40,529 nucleotides of DNA, taken from assembly GCA_903834785.1 (NCBI GenBank), contig CAILKP010000132.1, positions 1 to 40,529 on the forward strand, read 5' to 3'. Below the pieces are notes generated by a model. It had not been told where the DNA came from and made no database searches. It worked only from the letters and a program-made list of their open reading frames with translations. The DNA comes from an uncultured bacterium. GTDB taxonomy: Bacteria > Planctomycetota > Phycisphaerae > Phycisphaerales > UBA1924. The position numbers and the translations under genes were made by a program. Positions 1 to 7,371 of the stretch are shown piece after piece (within the stretch, counting starts at the first letter, position 1; every line of letters begins with the position of its first letter).

Positions 1-1
1 C

Positions 2-451
2 GCCACCGGCGGCTACACCCTGACCCTGGCCACCAGCGGCTTTGCCGTCGGCTCCAACCGCGTCTTCACCCAGGTCACCGACTCCGATGGTGACGTCTCG
101 GCCCCCGTCCAGACCGCCGTGGTCGTCAACGCCGCCCCCACTATTACCGGACTGGTCGCCAACCCGTCGCCCATCGTCCGCACCGCTACCTACACCCTGA
201 CCGCGACCAGCCCGCTGGACAGCGACGGCACCATCACCCGCGTCGAGTTCTACCGCGACCGCGGCACGCTCGGCACGTTCGAGGCCTCCGTCGATCAGCT
301 GATGGGCGCAGCCACCTTCACCGGCGGCGTCTGGCGCCTGACCCTCGCGGGCTCGGGGCTGACCGCCGGAACCCACACGTTCTTTGCCCGGGCCCAGGAC
401 AACAACGGGAGCTGGAGCAACGTGGTCAGCATTACCGTGACCGCGGCGTAA
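2..451 (+). CDS. C-terminal part of secreted Ig-like/cadherin-like domain protein (5' truncated by window)
   Basis: The reading frame is open from base 2 to the TAA at 449-451 and gives 149 residues of a protein whose beginning lies outside the window. The visible part contains one and a half Ig-like beta-sandwich units. The recurring pattern is 'YTLTLATSGFAVGSNRVFTQVTDSDGD' in character (Thr/Ala/Val-rich strands, then a D-S-D-G loop), followed by 'NAAPTI' linkers and 'AGTHTFFARAQDNNGSWS'. Such repeats are typical of large extracellular adhesion or matrix proteins of planctomycetes. No sorting signal or membrane anchor is seen at the C-terminus, which ends in ITVTAA. A strong terminator follows at 500-538, so this gene is transcriptionally separate from the polysaccharide cluster. 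Function beyond an extracellular Ig-like protein cannot be stated. Confidence 0.8.
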   Translation, partial: ATGGYTLTLATSGFAVGSNRVFTQVTDSDGDVSAPVQTAVVVNAAPTITGLVANPSPIVRTATYTLTATSPLDSDGTITRVEFYRDRGTLGTFEASVDQLMGAATFTGGVWRLTLAGSGLTAGTHTFFARAQDNNGSWSNVVSITVTAA

Positions 452-499
452 GTCGTAGACAAGCCCTCAGCCCGAGTTGTCTCGCTGAGAACCCCAGTT

Positions 500-538
500 G
501 CCCGCCGGCCGTACCTACGGCCGGCGGGCTTGTTTTTG
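500..538 (+). terminator. Rho-independent terminator after the Ig-like gene
   Basis: Bases 500-513 pair perfectly with 516-529 (14 bp, very GC rich, loop CC; in practice a slightly larger loop), followed immediately by TTGTTTTT. It isolates the upstream Ig-like gene from the polysaccharide operon. Confidence 0.92.
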
Positions 539-590
539 CACGAGACCCAATTATCCGGACCTTAGAGATCAAGAGAAGGGACAAAAACAG

Positions 591-628
591 TTATAGGACT
601 ACAGCACTGGGTACCCTAGCTTATTGCC
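591..628 (+). promoter_or_regulatory. Conserved upstream block (copy A): TTATAGGACTA-N12-CCCTAG-N4-TTGCC
   Basis: TTATAGGACTA lies at 591-601, CCCTAG at 614-619 and TTGCC at 624-628. The same three elements in the same order occur at 31925-31957 upstream of a sorting-signal protein gene, with 7 instead of 12 bases between the first two. ATAGG and CCTA(G/T) have the look of an inverted half-site pair. It is probably a regulator-binding site or an alternative-sigma promoter for the NusG-like gene and hence the whole operon. The identity of the factor is unknown. Confidence 0.55.
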
Positions 629-750
629 CTTCATCGCCGTTGGCTGGTTGCCGTCTATCATTTGGCCTAGAGAATCCCTACCAGAATCCTCACCGTTCTT
701 TCCTTTGTCGCCCCGTCCGCGCGGCGACCACCCGAACCACTTGTTTTGCC

Positions 751-766
751 GCGGCAGATTTGCCGC
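751..766 (+). promoter_or_regulatory. Small hairpin immediately before the NusG-like start codon
   Basis: GCGGCA (751-756) pairs with TGCCGC (761-766) around a GATT loop, nine bases before the ATG at 776. No strong Shine-Dalgarno is visible; only AGAAG at 768-772. The hairpin could affect translation of the antiterminator or be a factor-recognition hairpin; this is inference. Confidence 0.35.
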
Positions 767-775
767 TAGAAGTTC

Positions 776-1321
776 ATGCCCTCCCCGGTTGATTCCCAAC
801 CCAGTGCACCCGCCCGACCGTGGCTTGCCGCGGCTGGGAAGTGGTTTGTGCTGCGGACGCGGAGCCGTCAGGAGAAAGCCTTAACCGAGGACCTGACGGC
901 ACGCAAGATTGCGTGCTATTTGCCGCTGTGCACCGTGGTGCGGTACTACGGCAAGCGGAAGGCCAAGGCGGTGCTGCCGCTGTTCTCCGGGTACGTGTTC
1001 CTCAAGGGGGATCGCGATCAGGCGTTAATCGCTGATAGAACCGGAAGAATCGCACAAATTTTGGACGTTACCGAGCAGGAGCGGCTCGAACGCGAGCTGG
1101 TTGCCATCGCCGATGCCCTGGATCGTGAAGGTTCGCTGACCCCTTGCGAGCCCCTGACCCGCGGGACGGAGGTCGAGGTAACATCCGGACCATTCAAGGG
1201 CATCCGCGGGCAGGTTGATGTGGCGACGAGAGATAACCGATTGATCCTCCACGTCGATCTTATCGGCGGAGCTGCTGCTTTGGAGATCGATCGCGATCTG
1301 CTCCACCCTGTCACCGAGTGA
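776..1321 (+). CDS. NusG-like transcription antitermination protein (UpxY/RfaH/LoaP type)
   Basis: This 181-residue protein has the NusG architecture. An NGN domain starts with 'KWFVLRTRSRQEKAL' (residues 22-36) and continues with 'CYLPLCTVVRYYGKRKAKAVLPLFSGYVF'-type sequence (about 47-75). A C-terminal KOW motif is 'VTSGPFKGIRGQV' (135-147). Specialised NusG paralogues of this kind sit at the front of long capsule, LPS or antibiotic operons and help RNA polymerase read to the end. The position here, as first gene of a roughly 31-kb same-strand polysaccharide cluster, fits that role. The start ATG at 776 is the only in-frame start close to the NGN domain. The upstream region carries the shared regulatory block, so control of this gene may set expression of the whole cluster. 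It is a paralogue, not housekeeping NusG, which would normally sit near secE/rplK. Confidence 0.9.
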   Translation: MPSPVDSQPSAPARPWLAAAGKWFVLRTRSRQEKALTEDLTARKIACYLPLCTVVRYYGKRKAKAVLPLFSGYVFLKGDRDQALIADRTGRIAQILDVTEQERLERELVAIADALDREGSLTPCEPLTRGTEVEVTSGPFKGIRGQVDVATRDNRLILHVDLIGGAAALEIDRDLLHPVTE

Positions 1322-1336
1322 TAGGACGGAACAGGC

Positions 1337-1351
1337 GGGACCCGAGGTCCC
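1337..1351 (+). other. Hairpin in the leader between the antiterminator gene and the operon
   Basis: GGGACC (1337-1342) pairs with GGTCCC (1346-1351) around a CGA loop, 16 bases after the NusG-like stop codon. It is followed by C-rich sequence, not a T run, so it is not an intrinsic terminator. The 275-base leader (1322-1596) contains no gene. RNA hairpins in such leaders are recruitment sites for some NusG paralogues (LoaP), but nothing here proves that. Confidence 0.35.
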
Positions 1352-1582
1352 CCCCAACGCCGCGGCTGGCTTTCTCAGGTTTTCCGCCGACTCATCTGGC
1401 CATCGGGCGCAGTTGACGGGGACGGAGTCCGGTCACAGAAAATGCATCGGTTATCAGACGAACTCTGTGAAGTGCCGCGGGGTATGCCATTGGGGCTTGA
1501 GAGCAGCAGATCATGCCTTCGAGCCTTGCTGGCCCATTTCTTCGCCAACAATTGAACACTACTAACTCTCACTGCGGTGACC

Positions 1583-1589
1583 GGAGGAG
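1583..1589 (+). promoter_or_regulatory. Ribosome binding site GGAGGAG fixing the start at 1597
   Basis: GGAGGAG at 1583-1589 lies 7 bases before the ATG at 1597. This decides the start of the beta-helix protein in favour of 1597 over an in-frame ATG at 1513. Confidence 0.85.
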
Positions 1590-1596
1590 CAGTTCC

Positions 1597-3564
1597 ATGG
1601 ACAAGTCCCAGCGATCTTTCATAACAGCGGCCGCATTCGCGGTGTGCATCTCGGCAGTCTCGGTGTCGAGTGCCCTGGCGTGGCTGCAACCCGGGAGCCC
1701 GCCAAGCCGGCCCGCCAAGACGGCTTGGACGATTGACGATAACACGTTGACGGAGGGAACGATCCGCGAGGGCCTTGCCGCTCCGACGACGCTTCGCGTT
1801 CTGGATGCCGGGAACGATGCGGATGCGCTGGTCAGCTGGACGTGTGCAGACCAGCAGGTCACCGAGTTTATCATCCAGCGGCAGCGGTCGATCGCCGGAC
1901 GATGGCTGGACTTCGGGAAACTGCGGCTGCTTGGCCGCCAGCTCTCGCTGCAGGACACACCGGGCCTGGGCACGTTCCGATATCGGGTGGCCTCGGCCAC
2001 ACCGACGGGCAACTCGGCGTTCACGGACTGGGCGGCGGTGGATGTGCAGCGAAACTGGACGGTGTTTACTCCGAGTCCTGACACCCGGACCATTTATGTC
2101 AGCAGTTCATCGGGCAATGATGCGAACTCGGGTCTGACGGAGAGTTCCCCGAAGCGGACGATTGCTGCCGGTTATGGATTGGCGAGAGACGGGTTTCCTG
2201 ACTGGGTTCTGCTGAAGCGGGGAGACACGTGGAACGAGACGCTGAACCCCAGGAAGAGCGGGCGCTCGGAGTCACAGCGACTGATTCTCGGCAGCTATGG
2301 CACATCACCTAACCGGCCGGTGCTGCAGTCCGGCACGGCCACCGCGATCACCCTGGGAAGCATCCGCCATGTGGCCTTCATCGGATTGTCACTGGTGCCC
2401 CACACCTACGACGGCCGGAACACGCCGCCGTCAGGAATCTTCGGGTACGGCGATTTTCTGAACATCCTCATCGAAGACTGCAAGATCGCGTCGTTCAAGG
2501 ATGGAGTTGTGCTGCAGGCCGACCGGCGGGTCAACACGGCAGCGGCGGTGCGCAACCTGGTGCTCAGGAGGTCGGTCATCATCGACAGCCACTGCGCCAC
2601 CTCCCACGCCCAGGGGATCTTTGTAGACGGATACGACGGGGTGACCATCGAAGAGTGCATCTTCGACTCCAACGGTTTCAAGGACGGGGTTGCCGCACCC
2701 ACCATTTTTAACCACAACATCTATGCGAACTCAGGTGGCACGAACCTTGTTGTCCGCAGCAGCATTCTCAGCCGCCCTTCCTCGCACTCGCTGCAGGCCC
2801 GTGCGGGTGGCATCATCGAGAACAACCTGGTGCTTCGTGCACCGATCGGGATCCTGATTGGCGGCGGCGATTCACCCGTCGCTGGCGGCGTTACCGGAAA
2901 CGTAACGGGCAACGTCATTCTGATGGGAACCAACATCGATGCCAACAACCCGCGAGGGTTCGGAATCGACCTGAAAAACCTTCGCTCGGCGGTGGTGAAC
3001 CGAAACATCATCGCCGATAAGTTCTCAACCGGCAACCACGCAGCGATTGGCTCCTACGTCAGCGGCGGGCCGAACGGGGTGGGTGTCCAGAACACGCGGG
3101 TCGAGGACAACGTCATCAGCAACTGGTCCGGCAACCTCGCATTCGGCAACTTCTCGGGAGAGTACTACGCCGGGACGATCTTCCAGCGGAATCGATTTGT
3201 TTTTGACGGATCGAAGTTTGACAACCGCTACGTCTTCTGGACCGGCGCCGCGCTGCCCACATTCGCCGGGAACATGTACCAAGGCCAGCGGACCACCCAG
3301 CTTGTGTTTGCGAACTTCACAACACTCCTGAACTTCTCGGGGTGGCAAGCTCGTGTCGGGGATGTCGGCGCGGTGATGGAAACCACCCCCATCGCCTCAC
3401 CGTTTGTCTTCAATGACTACTGCGTGCAGCAGAACATCGGTGCTGACGTGTTCGCCTATCTGGCGACCGTGCGGAACATGAGCCGCAGCACATGGCGGGC
3501 TGACCTGATGCCCGGGGTCATCAATGCTGCGGCCCGCAGTGCCTACGGAGTGCCGGAGCGCTGA
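1597..3564 (+). CDS. Secreted right-handed parallel beta-helix protein (pectate-lyase-like fold)
   Basis: The 655-residue protein starts with a Sec signal peptide (hydrophobic stretch about residues 8-27, cleavage probably after 'SSALA', residue 28). A fibronectin-III/Ig-like region follows (about 45-150). From about residue 165 comes a region opening 'TIYVSSSSGNDANSGL' with 'SPKRTIAAGYGLARDG', the usual entry into right-handed beta-helix proteins. Repeating N-x-hydrophobic strands ('NILIEDCKI', 'NLVLRRSVI', 'GVTIEECIF', 'NLVVRSSIL') then run to about 560. Family members bind or cleave acidic polysaccharides (lyases, C5-epimerases) or act as structural proteins; catalytic residues cannot be assigned by eye. 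As first gene after the antiterminator, and exported, it may trim, epimerise or bind the product of the cluster. No sorting signal is seen at the C-terminus. Confidence 0.85.
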   Translation: MDKSQRSFITAAAFAVCISAVSVSSALAWLQPGSPPSRPAKTAWTIDDNTLTEGTIREGLAAPTTLRVLDAGNDADALVSWTCADQQVTEFIIQRQRSIAGRWLDFGKLRLLGRQLSLQDTPGLGTFRYRVASATPTGNSAFTDWAAVDVQRNWTVFTPSPDTRTIYVSSSSGNDANSGLTESSPKRTIAAGYGLARDGFPDWVLLKRGDTWNETLNPRKSGRSESQRLILGSYGTSPNRPVLQSGTATAITLGSIRHVAFIGLSLVPHTYDGRNTPPSGIFGYGDFLNILIEDCKIASFKDGVVLQADRRVNTAAAVRNLVLRRSVIIDSHCATSHAQGIFVDGYDGVTIEECIFDSNGFKDGVAAPTIFNHNIYANSGGTNLVVRSSILSRPSSHSLQARAGGIIENNLVLRAPIGILIGGGDSPVAGGVTGNVTGNVILMGTNIDANNPRGFGIDLKNLRSAVVNRNIIADKFSTGNHAAIGSYVSGGPNGVGVQNTRVEDNVISNWSGNLAFGNFSGEYYAGTIFQRNRFVFDGSKFDNRYVFWTGAALPTFAGNMYQGQRTTQLVFANFTTLLNFSGWQARVGDVGAVMETTPIASPFVFNDYCVQQNIGADVFAYLATVRNMSRSTWRADLMPGVINAAARSAYGVPER

Positions 3565-3574
3565 TCGGACCCGG

Positions 3575-4180
3575 ATGAAGGTTTATAAGGGACATCTAGC
3601 ACGCCAGTACGCCGGCAACAGCCAGTACCGCGCTTGGCAGTGCGATCTGGCCAGATTTCGAAAGGCCGGATACTCGGGCTGGGGATCAGAGGGGTTCTGG
3701 GCACTGACGATCTACCGATCCCAGCGGGGATGCCGGACGCTGCCGACGCCGATGCGTCAGATCTGCCGCCTCGGTCTGGGAGCGGCCAAGAAACTGTTGA
3801 CACTGGTCACGCACATCAACTTGCACCCCGATGCCGTCATCGGGCCGGGCACACTGATCCCCCATGTGGGGTCGATTCAAGTGTTTCCGTGGGCGACAAT
3901 TGGCGCTGACTGCGCGATCCATCAGGTGTGCACCATCGGCGCAGGACCCAAGCCGGGCGGGCCAACCCTGGGTGACCATGTGTACCTCGGCGCCCATGTG
4001 TGCATTCTGGGGGGCATCACCATTGGTGACGGTGCCGTCATCGGCGCCGGTGCGGTTGTGGTGACCGACATTCCGGCCTGGGCCACCGCTGTAGGAGTGC
4101 CGGCCAAAGTGGTTCGCATCGGTACACCCCGCACCGGTGATGATGCGGATCCTGCCGCAGTTGCTGAGAATCGACCATGA
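3575..4180 (+). CDS. Serine acetyltransferase-like hexapeptide (left-handed beta-helix) transferase
   Basis: This 201-residue protein has an N-terminal alpha region and then hexapeptide repeats from about residue 82 ('LHPDAVIGPGTLIPHVGSI', 'TIGADCAIHQVCTIG', 'TLGDHVYLGAHVCILGGITIGDGAVIGAGAVVV', then 'DIPAWATAVGVPAKVV'). The layout matches CysE-type acetyltransferases and the WcaB/WcaF-like O-acetyltransferases of polysaccharide loci. The His in 'IPHVG' occupies the position of the catalytic 'HH' region in CysE. In this setting it more likely acetylates a sugar than makes O-acetylserine. I chose ATG 3575 because an ATG at 3524 would overlap the previous gene by 41 bases. The stop overlaps the next start (ATGA at 4177-4180), so translation is coupled to the ABC permease. 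Confidence 0.8.
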   Translation: MKVYKGHLARQYAGNSQYRAWQCDLARFRKAGYSGWGSEGFWALTIYRSQRGCRTLPTPMRQICRLGLGAAKKLLTLVTHINLHPDAVIGPGTLIPHVGSIQVFPWATIGADCAIHQVCTIGAGPKPGGPTLGDHVYLGAHVCILGGITIGDGAVIGAGAVVVTDIPAWATAVGVPAKVVRIGTPRTGDDADPAAVAENRP

Positions 4181-5013
4181 GCTCCCCGACCGCACCCGTC
4201 CATGAAGTGATCATCCAACCCCGCCGCGGCTGGGTGCCGATCGACTGGCGCGAGCTCTGGGAGCACCGGGAACTGCTGGGCTTCATGGTGCAGCGTGATC
4301 TGAAGGTGCGGTACAAGCAGACGGTGCTTGGACTGGCCTGGGCTGTCCTGCAACCGACGTTCAGTGTCCTGATCTTCTCGGTGATCTTCGGTGCCTTTGC
4401 CAAGATTCCGTCTGATGGCGTTCCGTACCCCGTCTTTGCGTTTGCCGGCATGCTGCCGTGGATGCTCTTTTCAACCGCGGTCACCGCCGGCGGGCAAAGT
4501 CTGATCAACCAGCAGCACCTGCTGACGAAGGTGTACATGCCGCGGATGTTCATTCCGGCGGCAAGCATCGGCACGGCCGTGGCGGACTTTGCCATCGCCT
4601 TTGTGGTCTTTTTGCTGCTCATGCTCGCCTATGGGCGGATCCCGGGTCCCAGCATCGCCGCCGTACCACTGCTCGTGGGCATCGCGGTCACCGCGGCACT
4701 GGGGGCATCACTGCTGCTGTCATCACTGACGGTCAGCTATCGAGACTTCCGGTTCGTCCTGCCGTTCATGATGCAGGTGTGGATGTACCTGAGTCCGGTC
4801 ATCTACCCCGTCAGCATGGTGCCCGAGAAGTACCAGTGGATACTGGCGATCAACCCGATGGTTGGCGTGATCGACGGATTCCGCTCGGCCTGCCTGGGCC
4901 AGCCCTGGAACTGGGACACGCTGGGCATCTCGGCGGGCACGGCGGTGGGCATGCTTGCAATCGGCCTGTTCTACTTCCGCCGCACCGAGCGTCGGTTTGC
5001 GGACATCGCATGA
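4177..5013 (+). CDS. ABC-2 type polysaccharide export permease (Wzm-like)
   Basis: The 278-residue integral membrane protein has the hallmark N-terminal amphipathic stretch 'WRELWEHRELLGFMVQRDLKVRYKQ', followed by 'TVLGLAWAVLQPTFSVLIFSVIFG' and about six membrane segments. This is the ABC-2/TagG/KpsM/Wzm type permease of O-antigen, teichoic acid and capsule exporters. With the ATPase encoded at 6089-7369 it would move a lipid-linked glycan across the inner membrane. It overlaps the upstream acetyltransferase and the downstream acyltransferase by 4 bases each (ATGA), so the three are translationally coupled. The acyltransferase between permease and ATPase is an unusual interruption of the usual wzm-wzt pair. 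Confidence 0.92.
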   Translation: MSSPTAPVHEVIIQPRRGWVPIDWRELWEHRELLGFMVQRDLKVRYKQTVLGLAWAVLQPTFSVLIFSVIFGAFAKIPSDGVPYPVFAFAGMLPWMLFSTAVTAGGQSLINQQHLLTKVYMPRMFIPAASIGTAVADFAIAFVVFLLLMLAYGRIPGPSIAAVPLLVGIAVTAALGASLLLSSLTVSYRDFRFVLPFMMQVWMYLSPVIYPVSMVPEKYQWILAINPMVGVIDGFRSACLGQPWNWDTLGISAGTAVGMLAIGLFYFRRTERRFADIA

Positions 5014-6071
5014 GCTCGACCGCACCAGAAACATCAAACGCGGCTCACACGCCGGCGCCGATCGCGGCCGCGAGCGGACACCTGGGCGTCCTGGATGGCT
5101 GGAGAGCGATCAGCATTCTGCTGGTGCTGGGTTGCCACATGCTCCCGCTGGGACCGAAGTCCCTGCGTCTGAATGAAACGGCCGGACCGGCGGGGATGTC
5201 GCTGTTCTTCACGCTTTCGGGATTCCTGATCTGCCACACCCTCTGGAAGAACCCGGATGTGGTTTCGTTTTTCATCAGACGAATCGCCAGGATCATGCCG
5301 CTGGCGGTTGCCGCATCAACAACGTTTCTGCTTATTCAGGGTAAGTCGCTCGAGTTTTTCGTGCCGCACTGGCTGCTGTACACCAACTACGACCACGAGC
5401 ACACCACCAAGATCACGTCGCACTTCTGGAGTTTGTGCGTCGAGATGCACTTCTACCTGTTCATCGGCTCCCTGGTGGCACTGACAGGCCGGCGGGGCAT
5501 GGTGCTGATCCCGATTCTGGCCCTGGGCATCACCGGGCTGCGGGTTGCCTCGGGTGCGACGATCAACATTATGACGCACCTGCGGGTTGATGAGATCCTG
5601 ACAGGGGTCACGCTGGCACTGGTGTGGCTTGGCGAGCTGGGTGCTGTGGGAAGGCTGCTTCGCACGGCGATGCTTCGCATTCCTACGGCGGTGTGGATCC
5701 TGCTGTTTGCAGCCTCCTGCCACCCGTTGTCGGGGCCGCTGCAGTATCTGCGGCCGTATCTCGGCACGGCAGTGGTCGGCTCGACGCTCCTGCGGACGAC
5801 GAACCTTACGGGCATCCTTTCGATCCGCCCGCTGAAGTACATCGCGGAAGTCTCGTACGCGTTGTACGTGATCCACCCGGCGACGATGTACGGCTGGCTC
5901 GGCTCCGGAGAGGGCATCGAGAAGTACCTGAAGCGTCCGCTTAGCTTCGGGCTCACCTTCGTTCTGGCTCATCTCTCCACGTTCGGCTTCGAGCATCGCT
6001 TCACGGACTGGGCACGTCGACTCACGACCAAACGTGCCACCCCCGTCCGTGCCGAACGAACTTCCCCCTGA
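5010..6071 (+). CDS. Acyltransferase-3 family membrane acyltransferase
   Basis: The 353-residue polytopic protein opens with 'LGVLDGWRAISILLVLGCH', the acyltransferase-3 signature in which the LDGxRA segment precedes a membrane His. It also contains 'GPAGMSLFFTLSGFLI' and 'FWSLCVEMHFYLFIG', both standard for this family (OafA, WecH, NodX). About nine to ten membrane helices are apparent. These enzymes transfer acetyl or other acyl groups from a cytoplasmic donor to sugars. The start is ATG 5010, overlapping the permease stop. The frame is open for 550 bases further upstream, but that part is only a shadow of the permease gene. The probable role is O-acylation of the exported polysaccharide. 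Confidence 0.88.
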   Translation: MSSTAPETSNAAHTPAPIAAASGHLGVLDGWRAISILLVLGCHMLPLGPKSLRLNETAGPAGMSLFFTLSGFLICHTLWKNPDVVSFFIRRIARIMPLAVAASTTFLLIQGKSLEFFVPHWLLYTNYDHEHTTKITSHFWSLCVEMHFYLFIGSLVALTGRRGMVLIPILALGITGLRVASGATINIMTHLRVDEILTGVTLALVWLGELGAVGRLLRTAMLRIPTAVWILLFAASCHPLSGPLQYLRPYLGTAVVGSTLLRTTNLTGILSIRPLKYIAEVSYALYVIHPATMYGWLGSGEGIEKYLKRPLSFGLTFVLAHLSTFGFEHRFTDWARRLTTKRATPVRAERTSP

Positions 6072-6088
6072 AGCCGCGGTCCTCCCAC

Positions 6089-7369
6089 ATGGCCGACAAC
6101 GTCATCACTGTCGACAATCTCTCCAAGCTCTACCGGCTGGATCATCAGAGCCGGAGGCCAGACTCGTTCCGTGAACTACTCTCAAATGCCGTGACGGCAC
6201 CGTTTCAACGACTGCGGGCGATGCACGGGAAAGCAACACGGTCCACCGAGGACTTCTGGGCGCTGAAAGATGTTTCGTTCAGTGTACCCCGCGGATCGGT
6301 TGTCGGTCTGATCGGCCGCAACGGTGCTGGCAAGAGCACACTTCTGAAGATCCTCTCGCGCATCGTTGAGCCGACTCAAGGCAGCATTCGCCTGCGAGGT
6401 CGCGTGGCCAGTCTCCTTGAGGTAGGCACTGGCTTCCATCCAGAACTCACGGGCCGGGAGAACATCTTCATGAATGGCTCCATCCTCGGGATGAAGCGAA
6501 GGGAGATCGAGCGACAGTTTGATGCGATCGTCTCGTTCGCCGAGATCGAACGATTCCTCGACACTCCGGTCAAGCGGTATAGCAGCGGCATGTACGTCAG
6601 GCTCGCCTTCGCTGTCGCTGCGCATCTTGACCCTGAGATTCTCATCGTCGATGAGGTGCTCGCCGTAGGCGACTCCGAGTTCCAGAAGAAATGCCTTGGC
6701 AAAATGCAAGAAGTTGCTCAAGGCGGAGCTGGGCGGACGGTGGTTTTTGTCAGCCATAACATGGCCGCAGTCCGGTCACTGTGCAACACAGCAATCATGC
6801 TCAAAAGCGGCACACTCTACGCGCAGGGTGGCGTGGAGAAGATCGTCGCCGAGTATCTTGCCAGCGCTCGTCACACTGCCGAACCGCAAGTCACTTTCCG
6901 ACGCCCGGATAAGGCAAAGCTGTGGATGGCTTCGGCGGAGCTGCTCATCAACGGGCAGACTTCCGCGAACGCGGAGATGGGGGACACCCTCAGCGTTCGA
7001 GTTCGATTTCAAAGCGACTTCCCAACCAAGCATCCTCGCCTTGGACTGGTAGTGACCAATGCCGCGGGTGATAAGCTCATCAATACCAACAATCACTTCC
7101 AGCCAGCCAAGGAACTGAGCACTGCGCTTCAGGACGGAACAATTACCTGCCATCTCGGGCAGCTCCCCCTCGTAGCAGGCCTCTACTCGGTATCTCTCTG
7201 GTTCGGCGACCTCACGACAGATCATCACGTGGCCAGCGACGCGTTGAGCTTTGCACTGACCGAGAAAGACATTTGGGGATCTGGTAGGGTTCCGAACGCG
7301 GAGTCATCCCTGTTGTGGTGGCCAAGTTCCTTTGCGGTTGAACCCGTTCAACCCACAGCCGCAAGCTAA
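6089..7369 (+). CDS. ABC transporter ATP-binding protein with C-terminal glycan-binding domain (Wzt-like)
   Basis: This 426-residue protein has a full ABC ATPase: Walker A 'GRNGAGKST' (residues 76-84), signature 'YSSGM' (164-168, the SSGM form usual in Wzt/TagH), and Walker B 'ILIVDEVLAVGD' (184-195). From about residue 270 a separate beta-rich domain begins ('GDTLSVRVRFQSD', 'LGLVVTNAAGDKLINTNN', 'AGLYSVSLWFGD'). It resembles the Wzt C-terminal carbohydrate-binding domain that recognises a terminal cap on the O-antigen before export. That domain implies the substrate is a finished, capped lipid-linked chain. It partners the permease at 4177-5013. A hand count suggests lower GC than neighbouring genes, possibly a separate origin. 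Confidence 0.92.
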   Translation: MADNVITVDNLSKLYRLDHQSRRPDSFRELLSNAVTAPFQRLRAMHGKATRSTEDFWALKDVSFSVPRGSVVGLIGRNGAGKSTLLKILSRIVEPTQGSIRLRGRVASLLEVGTGFHPELTGRENIFMNGSILGMKRREIERQFDAIVSFAEIERFLDTPVKRYSSGMYVRLAFAVAAHLDPEILIVDEVLAVGDSEFQKKCLGKMQEVAQGGAGRTVVFVSHNMAAVRSLCNTAIMLKSGTLYAQGGVEKIVAEYLASARHTAEPQVTFRRPDKAKLWMASAELLINGQTSANAEMGDTLSVRVRFQSDFPTKHPRLGLVVTNAAGDKLINTNNHFQPAKELSTALQDGTITCHLGQLPLVAGLYSVSLWFGDLTTDHHVASDALSFALTEKDIWGSGRVPNAESSLLWWPSSFAVEPVQPTAAS

Positions 7370-7371
7370 GC

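Larger units (their letters stand above)
452..775. other. Intergenic region upstream of the NusG-like gene
   Basis: This 324-base gap holds an intrinsic terminator (500-538), a sequence block shared with the region at 31925 (591-628), a GTCGCC/GGCGAC hairpin (707-728) and a 6-bp hairpin directly before the NusG-like start codon (751-766). I see no convincing gene and no clear sigma-70 -35/-10 pair. Confidence 0.6.

Noticed and set aside
1319..1329. TGATAGGAC at the NusG-like stop codon as another copy of the shared block
   Set aside because: Only the ATAGGAC core matches, and no CCCTAG or TTGCC element follows at a comparable distance; overlap with the stop codon makes chance likely.
1413..1441. 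TTGACG at 1413-1418 as promoter for the beta-helix gene
   Set aside because: No acceptable -10 at 16-18 bases (CAGAAA/AGAAAA); not reported as a promoter.
4458..5009. In-frame 5' extension of the acyltransferase gene
   Set aside because: Encodes His/Arg/Gly-rich sequence lying over the permease gene; ATG 5010 begins the protein just before the conserved acyltransferase start.
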